From NCBI GenBank assembly GCA_964023205.1, contig OZ026846.1, positions 32,632,194 to 32,696,193 of the forward strand: a stretch of 64,000 bases of DNA. Reading direction: 5' to 3'. Numbering within the stretch: the first letter of the stretch is position 1; every line of letters starts with the position of its first letter. The notes beneath the pieces were generated by a model, which worked only from the letters and a program-made list of their open reading frames with translations, did no database searches and had not been told where the DNA came from. Position numbers and translations under genes: made by a program. This stretch comes from Lutraria lutraria (taxonomy: Eukaryota > Mollusca > Bivalvia > Venerida > Mactridae). Shown in pieces: positions 16,935 to 27,082 of the stretch.

Positions 16935-17296
16935 TACCTACTTACCAAGGTCAACCTCGACAATATGGACACGGACTTGGATCCATGTTTAAGAAAGCCA
17001 TGAAAAGAATTATGCCTTTACTGAATCCATTTGTGAAATCTGGAGTTCGCACCTTGAAAAAAGAAGGACTCCAGCAAGGAAAAGCCGCTATTAAAGATAT
17101 CTTGACAGGATCAAACGCTAAACAAGTAATACGAAAACGTGGAGCCTCTGTATTAAAAGATGTGGGTGAATCCTTGTTACATGCCGTGGCCAGCCCTAAA
17201 AGACGTATAAAGAGCAAACCAGTCAAGAAAAGACCTCATTCGAAACTTCATCATCGCCGAGTTAAGCAGGCCAGACCTCTTGATATTTTCGATTAA
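16931..17296 (+). CDS. Basic minor virion protein (adenovirus pVI/pX-like)
   Basis: A 121-residue protein that starts in an ATGA overlap. Near the N-terminus is YGHGLGSMFKKAMKRIMPLL, a Gly-rich site followed by an amphipathic helix; the rest is Lys/Arg-rich with KRRIKSKPVKKRPHSK near the C-terminus. In adenovirus, proteins of this design are cut by the viral protease at Gly sites and serve in membrane lysis (pVI) or DNA binding (pX). The GHG sequence is a possible cut site but does not fit the adenovirus consensus fully. It is located between penton and major capsid genes, as in other Polintons. Confidence 0.8.
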   Translation: MIPTYQGQPRQYGHGLGSMFKKAMKRIMPLLNPFVKSGVRTLKKEGLQQGKAAIKDILTGSNAKQVIRKRGASVLKDVGESLLHAVASPKRRIKSKPVKKRPHSKLHHRRVKQARPLDIFD

Positions 17297-17298
17297 TC

Positions 17299-18597
17299 AT
17301 GATGCAACACGGTTCCTGTGAATGTAGTAAGACAGAGTTGGATGTGTCTGTTGTGCCACCTACCATGACAGCCATGCAAGAAGGTCAATGGACTGAGCAT
17401 TATCCCATTTCTGCCCTGGACAATAATGCTCCGATTGAATTTGTGATTCCTGCACAGACAGAAAAATGGACAGATCTGAATCAATCTTACCTGTACCTAA
17501 AACTAAAAATTATACAGGCAGATGGTACAGACCTAGCAGTCGACAGTGAAATTGCTACCGTCAACAATTTCTTTCACAGTATGTTCTCAAGCATTGATGT
17601 GTACCTGAATAATAAACTGATCACCAGCAATGCGGACTCGTATGCCTATCGGGCATACATAGAAAATTTACTCTCCTTCACCTCAAGCTGTAAAGACACT
17701 CAGCTTCAGGCGTTAGAGTTATGGGCTGAAGACACCCCTGGTCATATGAACACCCACGCACATGACGGGGATAACAAGGGCTATATTGAGAGGCGTGCTC
17801 GTGTCCATCAAAGTCGTGTGGTGGAACTATGTGGACGACTTCATTTGGATCTGATGATGCAAGATAAATATTTACCCAATGGTATGGAAATACGCTTAAG
17901 GCTAAACAAAGCGTCACCCCAATTCTGTCTCATGGGTGCCGCACCGGCTAAAATCAAGTTTCTAGAAGCAGGATTCAATGTAAGAACAGTAGATTTACTG
18001 CCAGTGGTAGCCAATCAACTCAATCAACAGATTGCTCAACATAACATGAAAATCCCCATCCGACGAACTGAAGTAAAAACATTTACGATTCCTAACGGTC
18101 AACGATCCAAGATTGAAGATCATTTATTTCAAGGTCAATTGCCAAAACGGCTTATCATCGGTATGGTAAGAAATGGAGACATGAATGGACACATGGCTAC
18201 CAACCCCTTTGATTTCCGTCATTTTACACTGAATCATCTGGAAGTCAGCATTGACGGAAAAAGTATTCATAACAAAGCGTTTCAACCCAATTTTCAAACG
18301 TCAGAAGTTCTAAGATCCTACATGTCACTTTATCAAGCGACAGGATCTCTTGGTCTCAATCGTTCATTTGGATTGAGCATGACTGATTATCGGTTCGGAT
18401 ACACACTCTGGGGGTTGGACTTGACAGCAGATCAAGGTTGCGAGGAAGGTCAACTCCATCCTATAAAAACGGGCAATCTGAGATTGGAATTTCACTTTGG
18501 AACAGCACTTGAACAAGCCATCAACGTGATTGTATTTGCGGAATACGACAATCAAATTGAAATCAATCAATTCAGAGAAGTGCTTCTAGATTATTAA
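17299..18597 (+). CDS. Major capsid protein (double jelly-roll)
   Basis: A 432-residue protein matching the Polinton PY family, the double jelly-roll protein whose trimers form the icosahedral shell. Features seen are a beta-rich profile without membrane segments, the early segment PIEFVIPAQTEKWTDLNQSYL, a second-half segment with FTIPNGQRSKIEDHLF, and a late NLRLEFHFGTALEQAINVIVFAEYDN. Length agrees with other Polinton capsid proteins. It starts 2 nt after the upstream stop and ends 1 nt before the next gene. No break or missing part is visible. Confidence 0.93.
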   Translation: MMQHGSCECSKTELDVSVVPPTMTAMQEGQWTEHYPISALDNNAPIEFVIPAQTEKWTDLNQSYLYLKLKIIQADGTDLAVDSEIATVNNFFHSMFSSIDVYLNNKLITSNADSYAYRAYIENLLSFTSSCKDTQLQALELWAEDTPGHMNTHAHDGDNKGYIERRARVHQSRVVELCGRLHLDLMMQDKYLPNGMEIRLRLNKASPQFCLMGAAPAKIKFLEAGFNVRTVDLLPVVANQLNQQIAQHNMKIPIRRTEVKTFTIPNGQRSKIEDHLFQGQLPKRLIIGMVRNGDMNGHMATNPFDFRHFTLNHLEVSIDGKSIHNKAFQPNFQTSEVLRSYMSLYQATGSLGLNRSFGLSMTDYRFGYTLWGLDLTADQGCEEGQLHPIKTGNLRLEFHFGTALEQAINVIVFAEYDNQIEINQFREVLLDY

Positions 18598-18598
18598 G

Positions 18599-19063
18599 AT
18601 GGAAGACATGGATATTGAACACCTGGAAAAAGGACAAGATTACGAAATGAAGTTATTGGCGTATCCTTGTTGTACAAGTTCAAAGACGGACTTTTTACAA
18701 GAGTGCTTGAATCATCACGTCACAGAAGCACTTCAATCTTTAATTTATAATCAAGTGCATAAAGACTGTTATGGTTGTCGAGTGAATCATCCTAGTCAAG
18801 TACAACATGTACTCTGCTTATACACGAATACGGAAGAGTGGACAGAACTTTACATTCAAAAAGCGATTCAACGTTTGGACGTGTTCAAGGTCATGGAAAA
18901 GTGGTATCCTGAATTAGTGACCTTGACCGATAGTGAAAAAGGAGACGCGTGTCGATTATGGATTCAATTTAAAGAAGAACTCACTCAGAATCAGTTCATA
19001 GATCAATGGATCAGTGTTTGGGCTGAACGTGTCAACAGAAATTGGCATTATGGAGACGAATGA
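18599..19063 (+). CDS. Conserved Polinton protein with Cys/His cluster
   Basis: A 154-residue protein starting 1 nt after the capsid stop. The segment CYGCRVNHPSQVQHVLC (residues about 58-74) has a Cys-x2-Cys-x4-His-x5-His-x3-Cys layout that likely binds zinc. I recall this CYGC...HPSQ..H..C motif as recurring in Polinton proteins of unknown function next to the capsid gene. Its 3' end overlaps the start of the protease gene by 14 nt. A role in assembly is suggested by position only. Confidence 0.8.
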   Translation: MEDMDIEHLEKGQDYEMKLLAYPCCTSSKTDFLQECLNHHVTEALQSLIYNQVHKDCYGCRVNHPSQVQHVLCLYTNTEEWTELYIQKAIQRLDVFKVMEKWYPELVTLTDSEKGDACRLWIQFKEELTQNQFIDQWISVWAERVNRNWHYGDE

Positions 19064-19640
19064 ACTACAATACCTATTAGATCATTCACCGTTATTAAAG
19101 CCACTACATGCTCGTGTTTGTGCCAAAGATCAATTACCTTCAGAGAAACCGCATGACGTGAAAGCCTATATTGTCAATACCCATAACGGGAATCAACCTG
19201 GAGAGCACTGGGTGGCTCTTTATTTAAAAGACAATAAAGCAGTGTATTTTGATTCCTACGGATTACCTCCTTTCGAAGAGATTCTAACCTTTGTGAAAAA
19301 ACATGCCAACAAAACTTATCTGTGGAATGCCATGAGAATACAAGGCGATATGTTACCGGTGTGTGGTGTGTATTGTCTATTCGCTTTGGATTTTATCTCA
19401 CGTGAATGTGACTTGAACCAGATACTGTTAACCCGATTCAAACCGGACATGTATGGAAAAAATGACACTTATGTGACGCATTGGTTTCATCAATATTATG
19501 GTACTTATTACATGCATGCTCAATATGTGAACAAGTGTGGACAAAAGTGTTGTGCTCAACGTAACTCTAGACCAGAAGGTCACAACCGTTTGTATCATAG
19601 TATCATACATAGAAATACAACTCTTTATGGTGATCATTAA
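19050..19640 (+). CDS. PRO: Adenain-like cysteine protease (maturation protease)
   Basis: The ATG at 19050 gives 196 residues; the frame extends to 19014 but that part overlaps the upstream gene. The catalytic set of the adenain/Ulp1 (C5/C48) clan is complete: His53 (GEHWVALY), Asp68 (VYFDSYG), Gln98 (RIQGD) and Cys105 (VCGVYCLFALDF). In adenovirus and related viruses it cleaves core and capsid precursors at Gly-Gly or Gly-x-Gly sites; three candidate substrates with such sites are encoded upstream in this element. A Cys/His-rich C-terminus follows. AATAAA at 19711 ends the unit. Confidence 0.94.
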   Translation: METNELQYLLDHSPLLKPLHARVCAKDQLPSEKPHDVKAYIVNTHNGNQPGEHWVALYLKDNKAVYFDSYGLPPFEEILTFVKKHANKTYLWNAMRIQGDMLPVCGVYCLFALDFISRECDLNQILLTRFKPDMYGKNDTYVTHWFHQYYGTYYMHAQYVNKCGQKCCAQRNSRPEGHNRLYHSIIHRNTTLYGDH

Positions 19641-19710
19641 ATGGTGTAAACAATGTTACTGTTTCATAAAATGTTTCATGTAGTTACTGTTTCTTGTTAC
19701 TTGTTACAAA

Positions 19711-19716
19711 AATAAA
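19711..19716 (+). terminator. Poly(A) signal at the end of the virion-gene block
   Basis: AATAAA, 71 nt after the protease stop codon, with a GT/T-rich stretch about 25 nt further on (GTGTCTGTTGTCTTTTTTCT), the normal layout of a polyadenylation site. Confidence 0.65.
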
Positions 19717-19802
19717 AGTTTAGAAAACTGAAACTAGGTGTCTGTTGTCTTTTTTCTAAGTTCATAAAAATCAAGCACATGTCTGTGCGGTACATCGGCG
19801 CG

Positions 19803-19884
19803 TGACGCCATTCAACCCTAGGGTGACGTCATCCAAGCGATATGACGTCATCCAACCACGAGAGTGGGCGGCGCTTCAAAATAC
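19803..19884 (+). promoter_or_regulatory. CRE/ATF-site promoter of the rightmost gene
   Basis: Two perfect TGACGTCA sites (19824-19831 and 19843-19850), each in a TGACGTCATCCA repeat, and a degenerate third (TGACGCCATTCA at 19803) form a tandem array at about 20-bp spacing. A GC box (GGGCGG, 19866-19871) and a weak TATA-like CAAAATA (19877) follow. CRE sites bind CREB/ATF proteins, which activate early genes of many DNA viruses. An ATG at 19842 lies inside the array and is therefore unlikely to be the start of translation. Confidence 0.62.
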
Positions 19885-19931
19885 TCCGTCTTACAATGCC
19901 TCATTTCATTCTGAGAACTCAAACACTCAAG

Positions 19932-20381
19932 ATGGAGGCTTTATTCAATGAACTCAAAACAGCAAAACAACTGACTGAAAAACAGAGCAGGGTATGGCGT
20001 TCAATCAGTCGCTTAGCGGCTAGCATTGTTAGAAAAAGGGAACGTGATCTTCAAACCATTGGTGAGACTTTGAATTGCATTGAAACCAATCGATTTCATC
20101 ATAGAGAAGAATTATCTCAAATGCGAGAGCAATTTCGAGATCAAGTCAGAGAAAGACAGCGAGATGCTCGGGAACGAACGGCTAATAGACAACGGGAACA
20201 ACAACAAGAAGAAGAGCATTGGCGTATCATCACTACCGCTCAAGTTGAGTACACGGAACAACCACCAGTACCAGAACAGGAATGGTCCTGTGGGGATCTA
20301 ACATGCAGGCTCTGCTATCCCCCACCAGACTGCCAATGCGAACTATGTACCCAACCAGATCAGTCAGCAAACACGGTTTAA
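19932..20381 (+). CDS. Arg-rich coiled-coil protein with Cys-rich C-terminus
   Basis: The frame opens at 19842, but a promoter array covers that part. The ATG at 19932 has a good context (AAGATGG) and gives 149 residues; 19896 is an alternative. Residues about 10-100 form long charged helices, likely a coiled coil, very rich in Arg, Gln and Glu. The C-terminus has a cluster of Cys (SCGDLTCRLC and DCQCELC), probably metal-binding. I recognise no family. It is an accessory gene outside the virion block, lying against the right terminal repeat; two histone-type stem-loops start 13 nt after its stop. Confidence 0.72.
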   Translation: MEALFNELKTAKQLTEKQSRVWRSISRLAASIVRKRERDLQTIGETLNCIETNRFHHREELSQMREQFRDQVRERQRDARERTANRQREQQQEEEHWRIITTAQVEYTEQPPVPEQEWSCGDLTCRLCYPPPDCQCELCTQPDQSANTV

Positions 20382-20387
20382 AAAACC

Positions 20388-20661
20388 ACCAACGGTCCTT
20401 TTCAGGACCACCAACGGCCCTTTTCAGGGCCACCATGTCTTTTCGAAAGAAAATTCTCTCATTGTCTATTACACGCACACAAAACAATGGTCCCAGAAGT
20501 TTCCTAAAATTCATACTATTTTGAAATATTGATTTCCAATTTGATTTCCAATTTGTCCCCATTTTGTTTACTTTGGGGACCCACTCCCTCTATATTCTAT
20601 ATGGTCCCAGAAGGCATGGGTCCCAGAAGGCATGGGTCCCAGGGTACCGCCGTTTACTACT
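20388..20661 (-). repeat. Right terminal inverted repeat (274 bp)
   Basis: Matches 3452-3725 in inverse orientation over its full length by eye. The frame of an incidental open reading frame crosses its inner boundary (20233-20562), showing that it is not a gene of its own. Confidence 0.95.
20394..20453 (+). promoter_or_regulatory. Histone-type mRNA 3' processing signal after the rightmost gene
   Basis: The first stem-loop GGTCCT-TTTC-AGGACC is at 20394-20409 and the second, GGCCCT-TTTC-AGGGCC, at 20416-20431. Each is preceded by CCAAC and followed by ACCA. GAAAGAAAA at 20445-20453 starts 13 nt after the second stem. The stop codon of the gene is at 20381. This is the mirror copy of the signal in the left terminal repeat. 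Confidence 0.82.
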
Positions 20662-20667
20662 ATTATA
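20662..20667. repeat. Right 6-bp target site duplication (ATTATA)
   Basis: Copy of the hexamer at 3446-3451 directly outside the right terminal repeat. Confidence 0.95.
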
Positions 20668-21261
20668 TTTATGCATTTCACAAGTACATTTTGTACCTGT
20701 TTATAAATGTGTTATGTATGTGCATGGACCGATGTCCTAAATACTTAATCAATAAAATGGTATTGTTGCTTTACTCTTTAATTCAAAATTATCTAGGTTT
20801 AGCTGAGAGGTTACGGCGCATTTCTTTGTCTTCGTTGTAAGTAGAAAACATACAAACTTGGGCAGACTCGTCTTTAATTACCATATACCCTTTAAAACCC
20901 ATTACTGTCACTCTAATTCATAATTGACTGCAAAATCATATAGTTAATTACTTAGACACGGATGAGCATTTAGGATGTTGGAACACTGGAAGACACCTAA
21001 AGTTATTTCAGACATGAGTTGTTTTGTCATCCTTGTCGAGAATACCAGATTGTTTTATATGTTTGATTTATCATATGTATTCCCCCATGTATGACAATGT
21101 CAACCTCCAGACAACACGGGGAGTAAATATACAATTATTTCTTCAATTTAAACAATCAACTCAGACGTTGACATTTGTATGTTTCCAACGCGTCGTCAGG
21201 GGTGTCGCGTTATTTTGATTTTTTAAAAGTTTATTTTGTATCTCTTTGCATGAAAAGTCGA
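20668..21261. other. Host DNA between the element and the duplicated block
   Basis: AT-rich sequence with only short frames. I see no gene, RNA or recognisable repeat. Confidence 0.5.
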
Positions 21262-21573
21262 GTGAAAAGTTCATATATTACAAATTGGTCTGATATATTA
21301 CTTCAACATTTGGTGTTAACTTATTACATGGAGCTTTGCAAATATTCCATCTACGCTGACAAGATATATACCCGCCCCCTTCACTTATAGAAATAATTTC
21401 GCTATTATGCCTGAACAAATATCAATCCGCAGTTATCTCGCTAACGTTTTGTCAGCGCTTTCAATTTTATTTTTCAAATATGCGTCGATTTTTTAACGAA
21501 ACTATATCCAATGTTGCTTTTTGTTAAAACTGTCTTCTCTGTATCAGGAGTATTAAAAATCTCCTTGCTATAA

Positions 21574-21868
21574 AAGGGTAAAGGTTTTGTGTATTAAAGT
21601 GTCACCCCTATTGAAAGGGTCAGCCAAGTTGGCTTATGAGACACCTGTCTTATGTTTCAACAGTATCTTCCGATTCCGTCTCCGTTTGCCGGGTGCCTGG
21701 CTGAGATGGGCCTACGGTAACCATTGTTTAACTAGCTGGCGGCTCACTAACTGACCGCGTCAGTTCTTACCCGTCTCCACTGGGGTTCGAACCTTCGATC
21801 TCCGGCTCCGAAGGCAGACACCCTAACCACTCTGCTACGGTTGCGATATATTTATATATATATATATA
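21574..21868 (-). mobile_element. tRNA-derived SINE
   Basis: On the minus strand the head reads TAGCAGAGTGGTTAGGGTG (A-box-like) followed by GGTTCGAACCCC (B box, at 21782-21793), like a tRNA, but the acceptor stem does not pair, so it is a SINE head and not a tRNA gene. The corresponding site in unit B (near 29487) runs straight from CTTGCTATA to CTAACAGTCC, showing the empty site. A (TA)n stretch lies on the right side. Confidence 0.75.
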
Positions 21869-23108
21869 TCTTACAGTCCTATTATTTGTTTGTATGTGAT
21901 ATGAATCATACCCAATTACCTAATTTAGATAATGAATATTAGAATTAGAAGCGACCTGCAAGAATCAGCATACTCTATTTTTTCCAATGATTACTCAGGT
22001 ATAGTTATCCTCTTCCTCAATGTAAACTACATTGTTTGGTTTATGGGTTTTTATGTGAAAGCGGATAATGGGGCATGTTTGAATTCAGCAATCGCTGCTT
22101 GAATCGTTCAGCAGTGGAATAAAATATTAGGGAACACACTATTCTGATTACCTGTAACAATCATGTTTGTTAAATCACAGAAACAGTTATTGTTCAAATT
22201 ATTTTGAGAAAACACTATAAGGTCATGAAAACAATGTGATTTTACTCTTTGAAACTTATGCTGTATGTCTTGTCAAATATAGTTTTATACACTTTGACAC
22301 CAACAAGCGAAGTGCAAGGGCAACATACTGATGATGATATACTGATATATACAGCATAGTACATCTCCAAACAAAAGAAGTATCGACTTTGTAATCTCAT
22401 AAATTGATTAGGTTGTAATATCAATCCTGCAATGTTGCCACCAGTCATAAATCAACCCCTCTCCGGGGAATTAAAACATGCTTTAAGAAGCAGACTTAGA
22501 ATCTAAAACCTAATTTGTAATGTTTCTGCTCGAGAGACCGTGCAAAAATGTTGAGGGACATAATGTGTTTATTTTCTTCATACCTGAAGAATTGTCTGGC
22601 GTATTATAAACGTTCATGTTTCCTTGGAGATGTTGGGTGCGTCACGTGATACTGATGCATCACGTGACATTATTACAAATTATGTTTATAACTGCACGCC
22701 TCTACTTGCCAGCGGCACGCATTGTTGTAGGTTTAATTATATGACGTCTTTGAAATGCGACAAAACTCATCATAAAATGTACAATTGAAAGCCATAATGT
22801 TCTTGTTGTAGAGGATAATGCGACGGCTTTGTTCAGGCGTGGTGTCTAATTTCTAGCATACATGATGGATTTGACTGTTCATTGTTTTATATGTACATGT
22901 ATGCAATTTCGCTTTCAGTCCTTTTTTTGTTTTCCTTGCGTATGTAGTTCTAAACTATGAGATATAACTTCATATAACTTGGCTAGGGACTAGAGGTCAT
23001 TTAAATTCATGCGTGATTTCTAAGCACAGCAAATGCTACGTATATGATTTTTTTCAAACTTGATAAGGATCATTCAAGAACAACAATTTTGCATGATGAT
23101 TTTTAAGT

Positions 23109-23114
23109 TTTATT
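23109..23114 (-). terminator. Poly(A) signal of gene A
   Basis: AATAAA on the minus strand about 94 nt after the stop codon at 23208; the same hexamer is present downstream of the copy in unit B. Confidence 0.5.
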
Positions 23115-23207
23115 CTTATCATGTCTGCAAAGACGTTGGGTACGTCTCTGTGTGTTTCGATTGCTTGCATTTATATGATAAATGTTTTCTTCTTCCAGGA
23201 TTAGACA

Positions 23208-26200
23208 TCACTCCTCTCTTTTGTTAGAAGTATCTTTTCTTGCATTTTTTCTTGCATTTGTCCTGTGGTGTCTCTTCCTCGAAGAAAACCTTCCTCGACC
23301 GCTCCCTTTTCCTTTAGATTTCTTACTCGATGGTTCCAGCTTACTCTCTATGGCTTTGGTGTCACTGGTTTTAGCACGCAACTTTCTCTTTTGAACAAGT
23401 TCCCCATTCCCATCATCTTTCTCGTCCGCATCGACCACAGCGTCAACCATATCTGTTATATGCAACATAAGTAAGACATCTGACAAATTTACAGTAAACA
23501 TGAGACCATTAAAATGATTTTTAAGATCTCTTTTACGTCTGGGAACGTAGCTCTTAGTACTACATTCAACAACATTTAACCCCTGTCAAACAGTTATTCA
23601 TACTTCCTGAACTATTCTGGAAGTATGCAAGAATGGTTCAAGAAAAAATCGTGTTTTTATTAATTGCTTTCAAAGGGGTATAGCCTGAAATCAAGACCCA
23701 CATACAGCAAGACTATATGTGTTACACGTGCATCGTCTTCATTGACTTGAATCGTTCTTTATATTATATCAACACATGTATGTGAAAAAATAACCAGGTT
23801 GGATAATGTTCACTATGAAGACACCGTTCTAACATGAGATGAACTAAACTATCGAATACATTAATCTAAGCAAACGTATGTTTCGTGTAGTAACTAAGAA
23901 AATACAAAATGTTTGTAGACTGTTACTTAGACTTCAATTCGCTTTCCATTATCAAGATTTTACCTTTCGCTGAATATTTTAAGGAAATAACAATGTATAT
24001 TTGATAGTTCACTAACGGAAATTGGCGAGTTATACAATGTTTTCAAACAATTCAGAAACATGAAATAAACACGTTTTTATTCTCTATTGTAAAATCAATC
24101 ACCTCAGTATACATGTACCAACTTTAGTTCTTGTTTCGCGTCGAAGACATGTTCGAAATTAGGTCTGAAAAAAATACGAAGTTATTGTGAATGAAAACTA
24201 AAATGTACCCGAATCAGTCTTTCCGACTTGTTGTTCACCTTGTGTATCATCAGATACCTTTCGTGTTGTTACACTGTTGATGTTTTTGTTATCAGTATTG
24301 TCAACAAGCATGGTCTCTGGTTTCTTAGCTTCACTTCGTTGTTCTATATGAGCCTCTATGAATTCTATCCATGTCGTAGGTACTGAATTACTCTGTTTCA
24401 GATGCCAATTCAACCTTCTGAGAACATCAACATCAAATTCTTCCAGCCTTGCCGTCAACTTCTGTGTAACTAAAGATATCAAAACACGAGTATGACGATG
24501 CTCAGGAGTTATGGTTTAATGCTACTTATGATCCAGCTGAGGGTTTAAGGCGAGTATTGACATTATTTCATATTTTCAATCAATTGATTTACACGGGCAA
24601 GATTAGTTTTGATTCCACTACGAATGATATGTTTTACTTATGGGATTGCCTTAAATCACATCAGAAATCGATTTGGACTGACTAGTATTTAACGAATGAA
24701 ATTTGTATCAAAAGCGGTTCTGGTTAAATTTCTCAAGCAATTCAAGATATGATTCCATGACAAAACCAGACCCCACTTCATACCTATTTCCTAGGTCCGA
24801 AACCTTATTACAAAAAGCAAGGTGGAAAAGGAAGGTGAAGGGAACAATGCAAAAAAGTAGGTCAAGTTGGATCGATGAAGACAAACCTTACGGACAGAGT
24901 GAAATGTAACATTTATAAACATGTTCAATTCAAATGAGTTATTGTATTTATTTATCAGTTGTATCTCTTTTTGAAAATGAGCCCAGTTGGGACCAAACAT
25001 TGATTTGACAGTAAGTATTTTAGAAATCACAACCCTAGCCAAAAAATCAGAATATCACTCATTATTATTCCCAGTTGCTTCTTTATAAGTGTTGTCATCT
25101 GGAGCAGCATTGCTGTCAATCACGGAGTTCTTTGATAGTTTTGATGATGCAGCTTTAATATTCAGAAACAAATATTAAGATAAGTATGTCATTGCAAATT
25201 AAACGAAATAAGTCAATACGTAAAATAAAGTATTGATAGAATGGACGTGCCCAGTATTTTTTTATAATTATATATGCACTTGCTATCTCTAGGTATGTTA
25301 CATTCGGAAGAGTATACAGGTGTTACCTTTTCGTGTACGCCTTTCTTCTCCATCATCCTCAGCTTCAGTTTCTTTACCTCCGAAATCAGCATCGACTTCA
25401 TTAGAACTGAGTGCATCCAGTAAATCATTATTTGACATGAAATTAAGTCGTAGACCTTTACGTCTTATGAGTTTACGTAGTTTCCGACTTTTTCTTCTAT
25501 CAGTCCTGATTGTTTTCATCAAATCATCTACATTATCTATGTTGAGTTTATCAAAATCATCGATCGTAATACCATTCGCTTCTAGAGCATTTCGAATTAG
25601 TACCACCATTCCTATGCCATTTTCCGCTTGTGTTGAGTCATCGACAGATGAAGTCAATTGATCGGAATCTCTTGGTCCAAGAGCTAAGGATTTGAACAAT
25701 ATAGTTTATAACTTTTATTTCTTAAGATTATGTTCGTCTGGTTGATTTTGGATTTTTATCAAATGAGTACATGCATTTCAGTAGTAAGTAATATTGGGTA
25801 ATATCGCCAATATCAATAAACTTGTGAGTCTATGTTTTCAGTGTATCTAAGTGTTGAAGTACTTTTTCAAAACTTTTTTCGCTTTGGCCTTCCATGGTAA
25901 ATGTAAATAGCTTAAATAACTTTATCCACACCCTAAACCTAGATCAATGTTCACGTGTCAAAACAAGCAAAATGTGAAACCAAACTGTCACTCATTGGTT
26001 GACATCGTAAAGAAAACTATTTGACATCGAAATAAAGAACTACTTTGCCTTAAGGTAGTGTTTTAATTTCTTCTCTCCATTCAACGGTCATAAATTGTTT
26101 ACACATGTGTAAGTCAGACTGATATCGGTTTGTTTAATGCCGTTTACAGCGATGTTTCAGTTATACTTTTTTTTACTTTATTTTAACCATAATCATATAA

Positions 26201-27082
26201 ATGATACAATGGTATACAAATAAACAGTATACAAACAATGTACATGACGGTGAGAAAAAGTGAGAAAGATATTGTCAGGAGGTTATAAAGGTAAGGTTTG
26301 GGGAAGTATATTAGTCGTTAGGTGTAAAAAAAGAAACTAATCATTCTGAAGTATTTCCAGTATAGAATTTGAATTATACCTATGTAATATACAGTTATTG
26401 AGCAAACAAAATATGTATAGACATAAAGTTTAAATAATACTATTGTAAGCTCAATACCATTTTAGAAATTTAACTTTTACATTTATGTAAACAAAAATAG
26501 CTAAATATTGACTGATTTAAGCATAACAATGTAAAAGAAACAACGCTGATTCAAGCACTAATAGCCTGGAATTCGAAAAAAAAGAAATAGGACAAGAAGG
26601 AAATGATAAAACCATCGGTCAAACGGACTTATACAGGTTTTAGTCACATAGCATAACATTTTCAAAGGTACATACATGCAATGTGAAAATACATATTCGT
26701 TGATATCGCATTAGTTAGATAGTTCAACATAGCAATGTAAAAGAAACAGCGCTAATTCAAGCATCAATAGCTTGGAATTAGAAGAAAGAAAAAGGATATC
26801 AAAATATAGGGAGTCAGCAACTGCCCCACATATGGATGAACGTATGTTGTCATATATTCATAGAAGGGTGTGGCCTGATCAGACAAAGATTCCAGTCCTG
26901 ATTTACAAGTAACAAGTCCAGCACACTGTAGCCGGCCATTGGACCAGGGCCACGGTTAGACATATTATATACAGATTATAAATACACGTACAATTTTGTT
27001 GGTTTTCATCGTTGTCACGTCTTGCCACGCACGCAGTAAGAACCAGTAGCACTATGGCTAAAACTAGATGACAGCGGGCCAT
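23208..27082 (-). CDS. Gene A: secreted charged low-complexity protein, four coding exons
   Basis: Proposed exons on the minus strand are 27082-26992, 25683-25327, 24469-24209 and 23452-23208, each with GT-AG borders; they join to 954 nt, a 317-residue protein. Exon 1 encodes a signal peptide (MARCHLVLAIVLLVLTACVA). The remaining exons are Asp/Glu-rich, then Lys/Arg-rich (RRKSRKLRKLIRRKG; KSKGKGSGRGRFSSRKR) and end REE. After the signal peptide there is no Cys. All splice junctions are phase 1, so exons could be skipped or duplicated without frameshift; a possible extra exon lies near 25070-25155 but breaks the frame. I recognise no family; an extracellular or biomineral-matrix role is only a guess. 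Gene B is its near-identical paralogue. Confidence 0.7.

Larger units (their letters stand above)
3452..20661 (+). mobile_element. Complete Polinton/Maverick (adintovirus-like) element, 17.2 kb
   Basis: The element starts with AG and ends with CT, is bounded by 274-bp inverted repeats and flanked by the 6-bp duplication ATTATA. It encodes the full Polinton set: protein-primed DNA polymerase B, chromodomain integrase, A32-like ATPase, adenain-like protease, double jelly-roll capsid protein and penton-like protein, plus conserved small core and membrane proteins. All frames are open and the repeats match over their full length by eye, so insertion looks recent. The virion genes are known in this class and imply a virus-like life cycle, but nothing in the sequence proves that particles form. 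Confidence 0.96.

Noticed and set aside
21782..21845. A tRNA gene
   Set aside because: A and B boxes are present but the 5' and 3' ends cannot form an acceptor stem, and unit B shows the empty insertion site, so it is a SINE.
26923..26971. The extra 46 bp of gene A as a small intron precisely lost in gene B
   Set aside because: It can be drawn as GT...AG, but removing a GT-AG unit (47 bp) leaves a sequence one base different from gene B, and 47 bp is very short for an animal intron.
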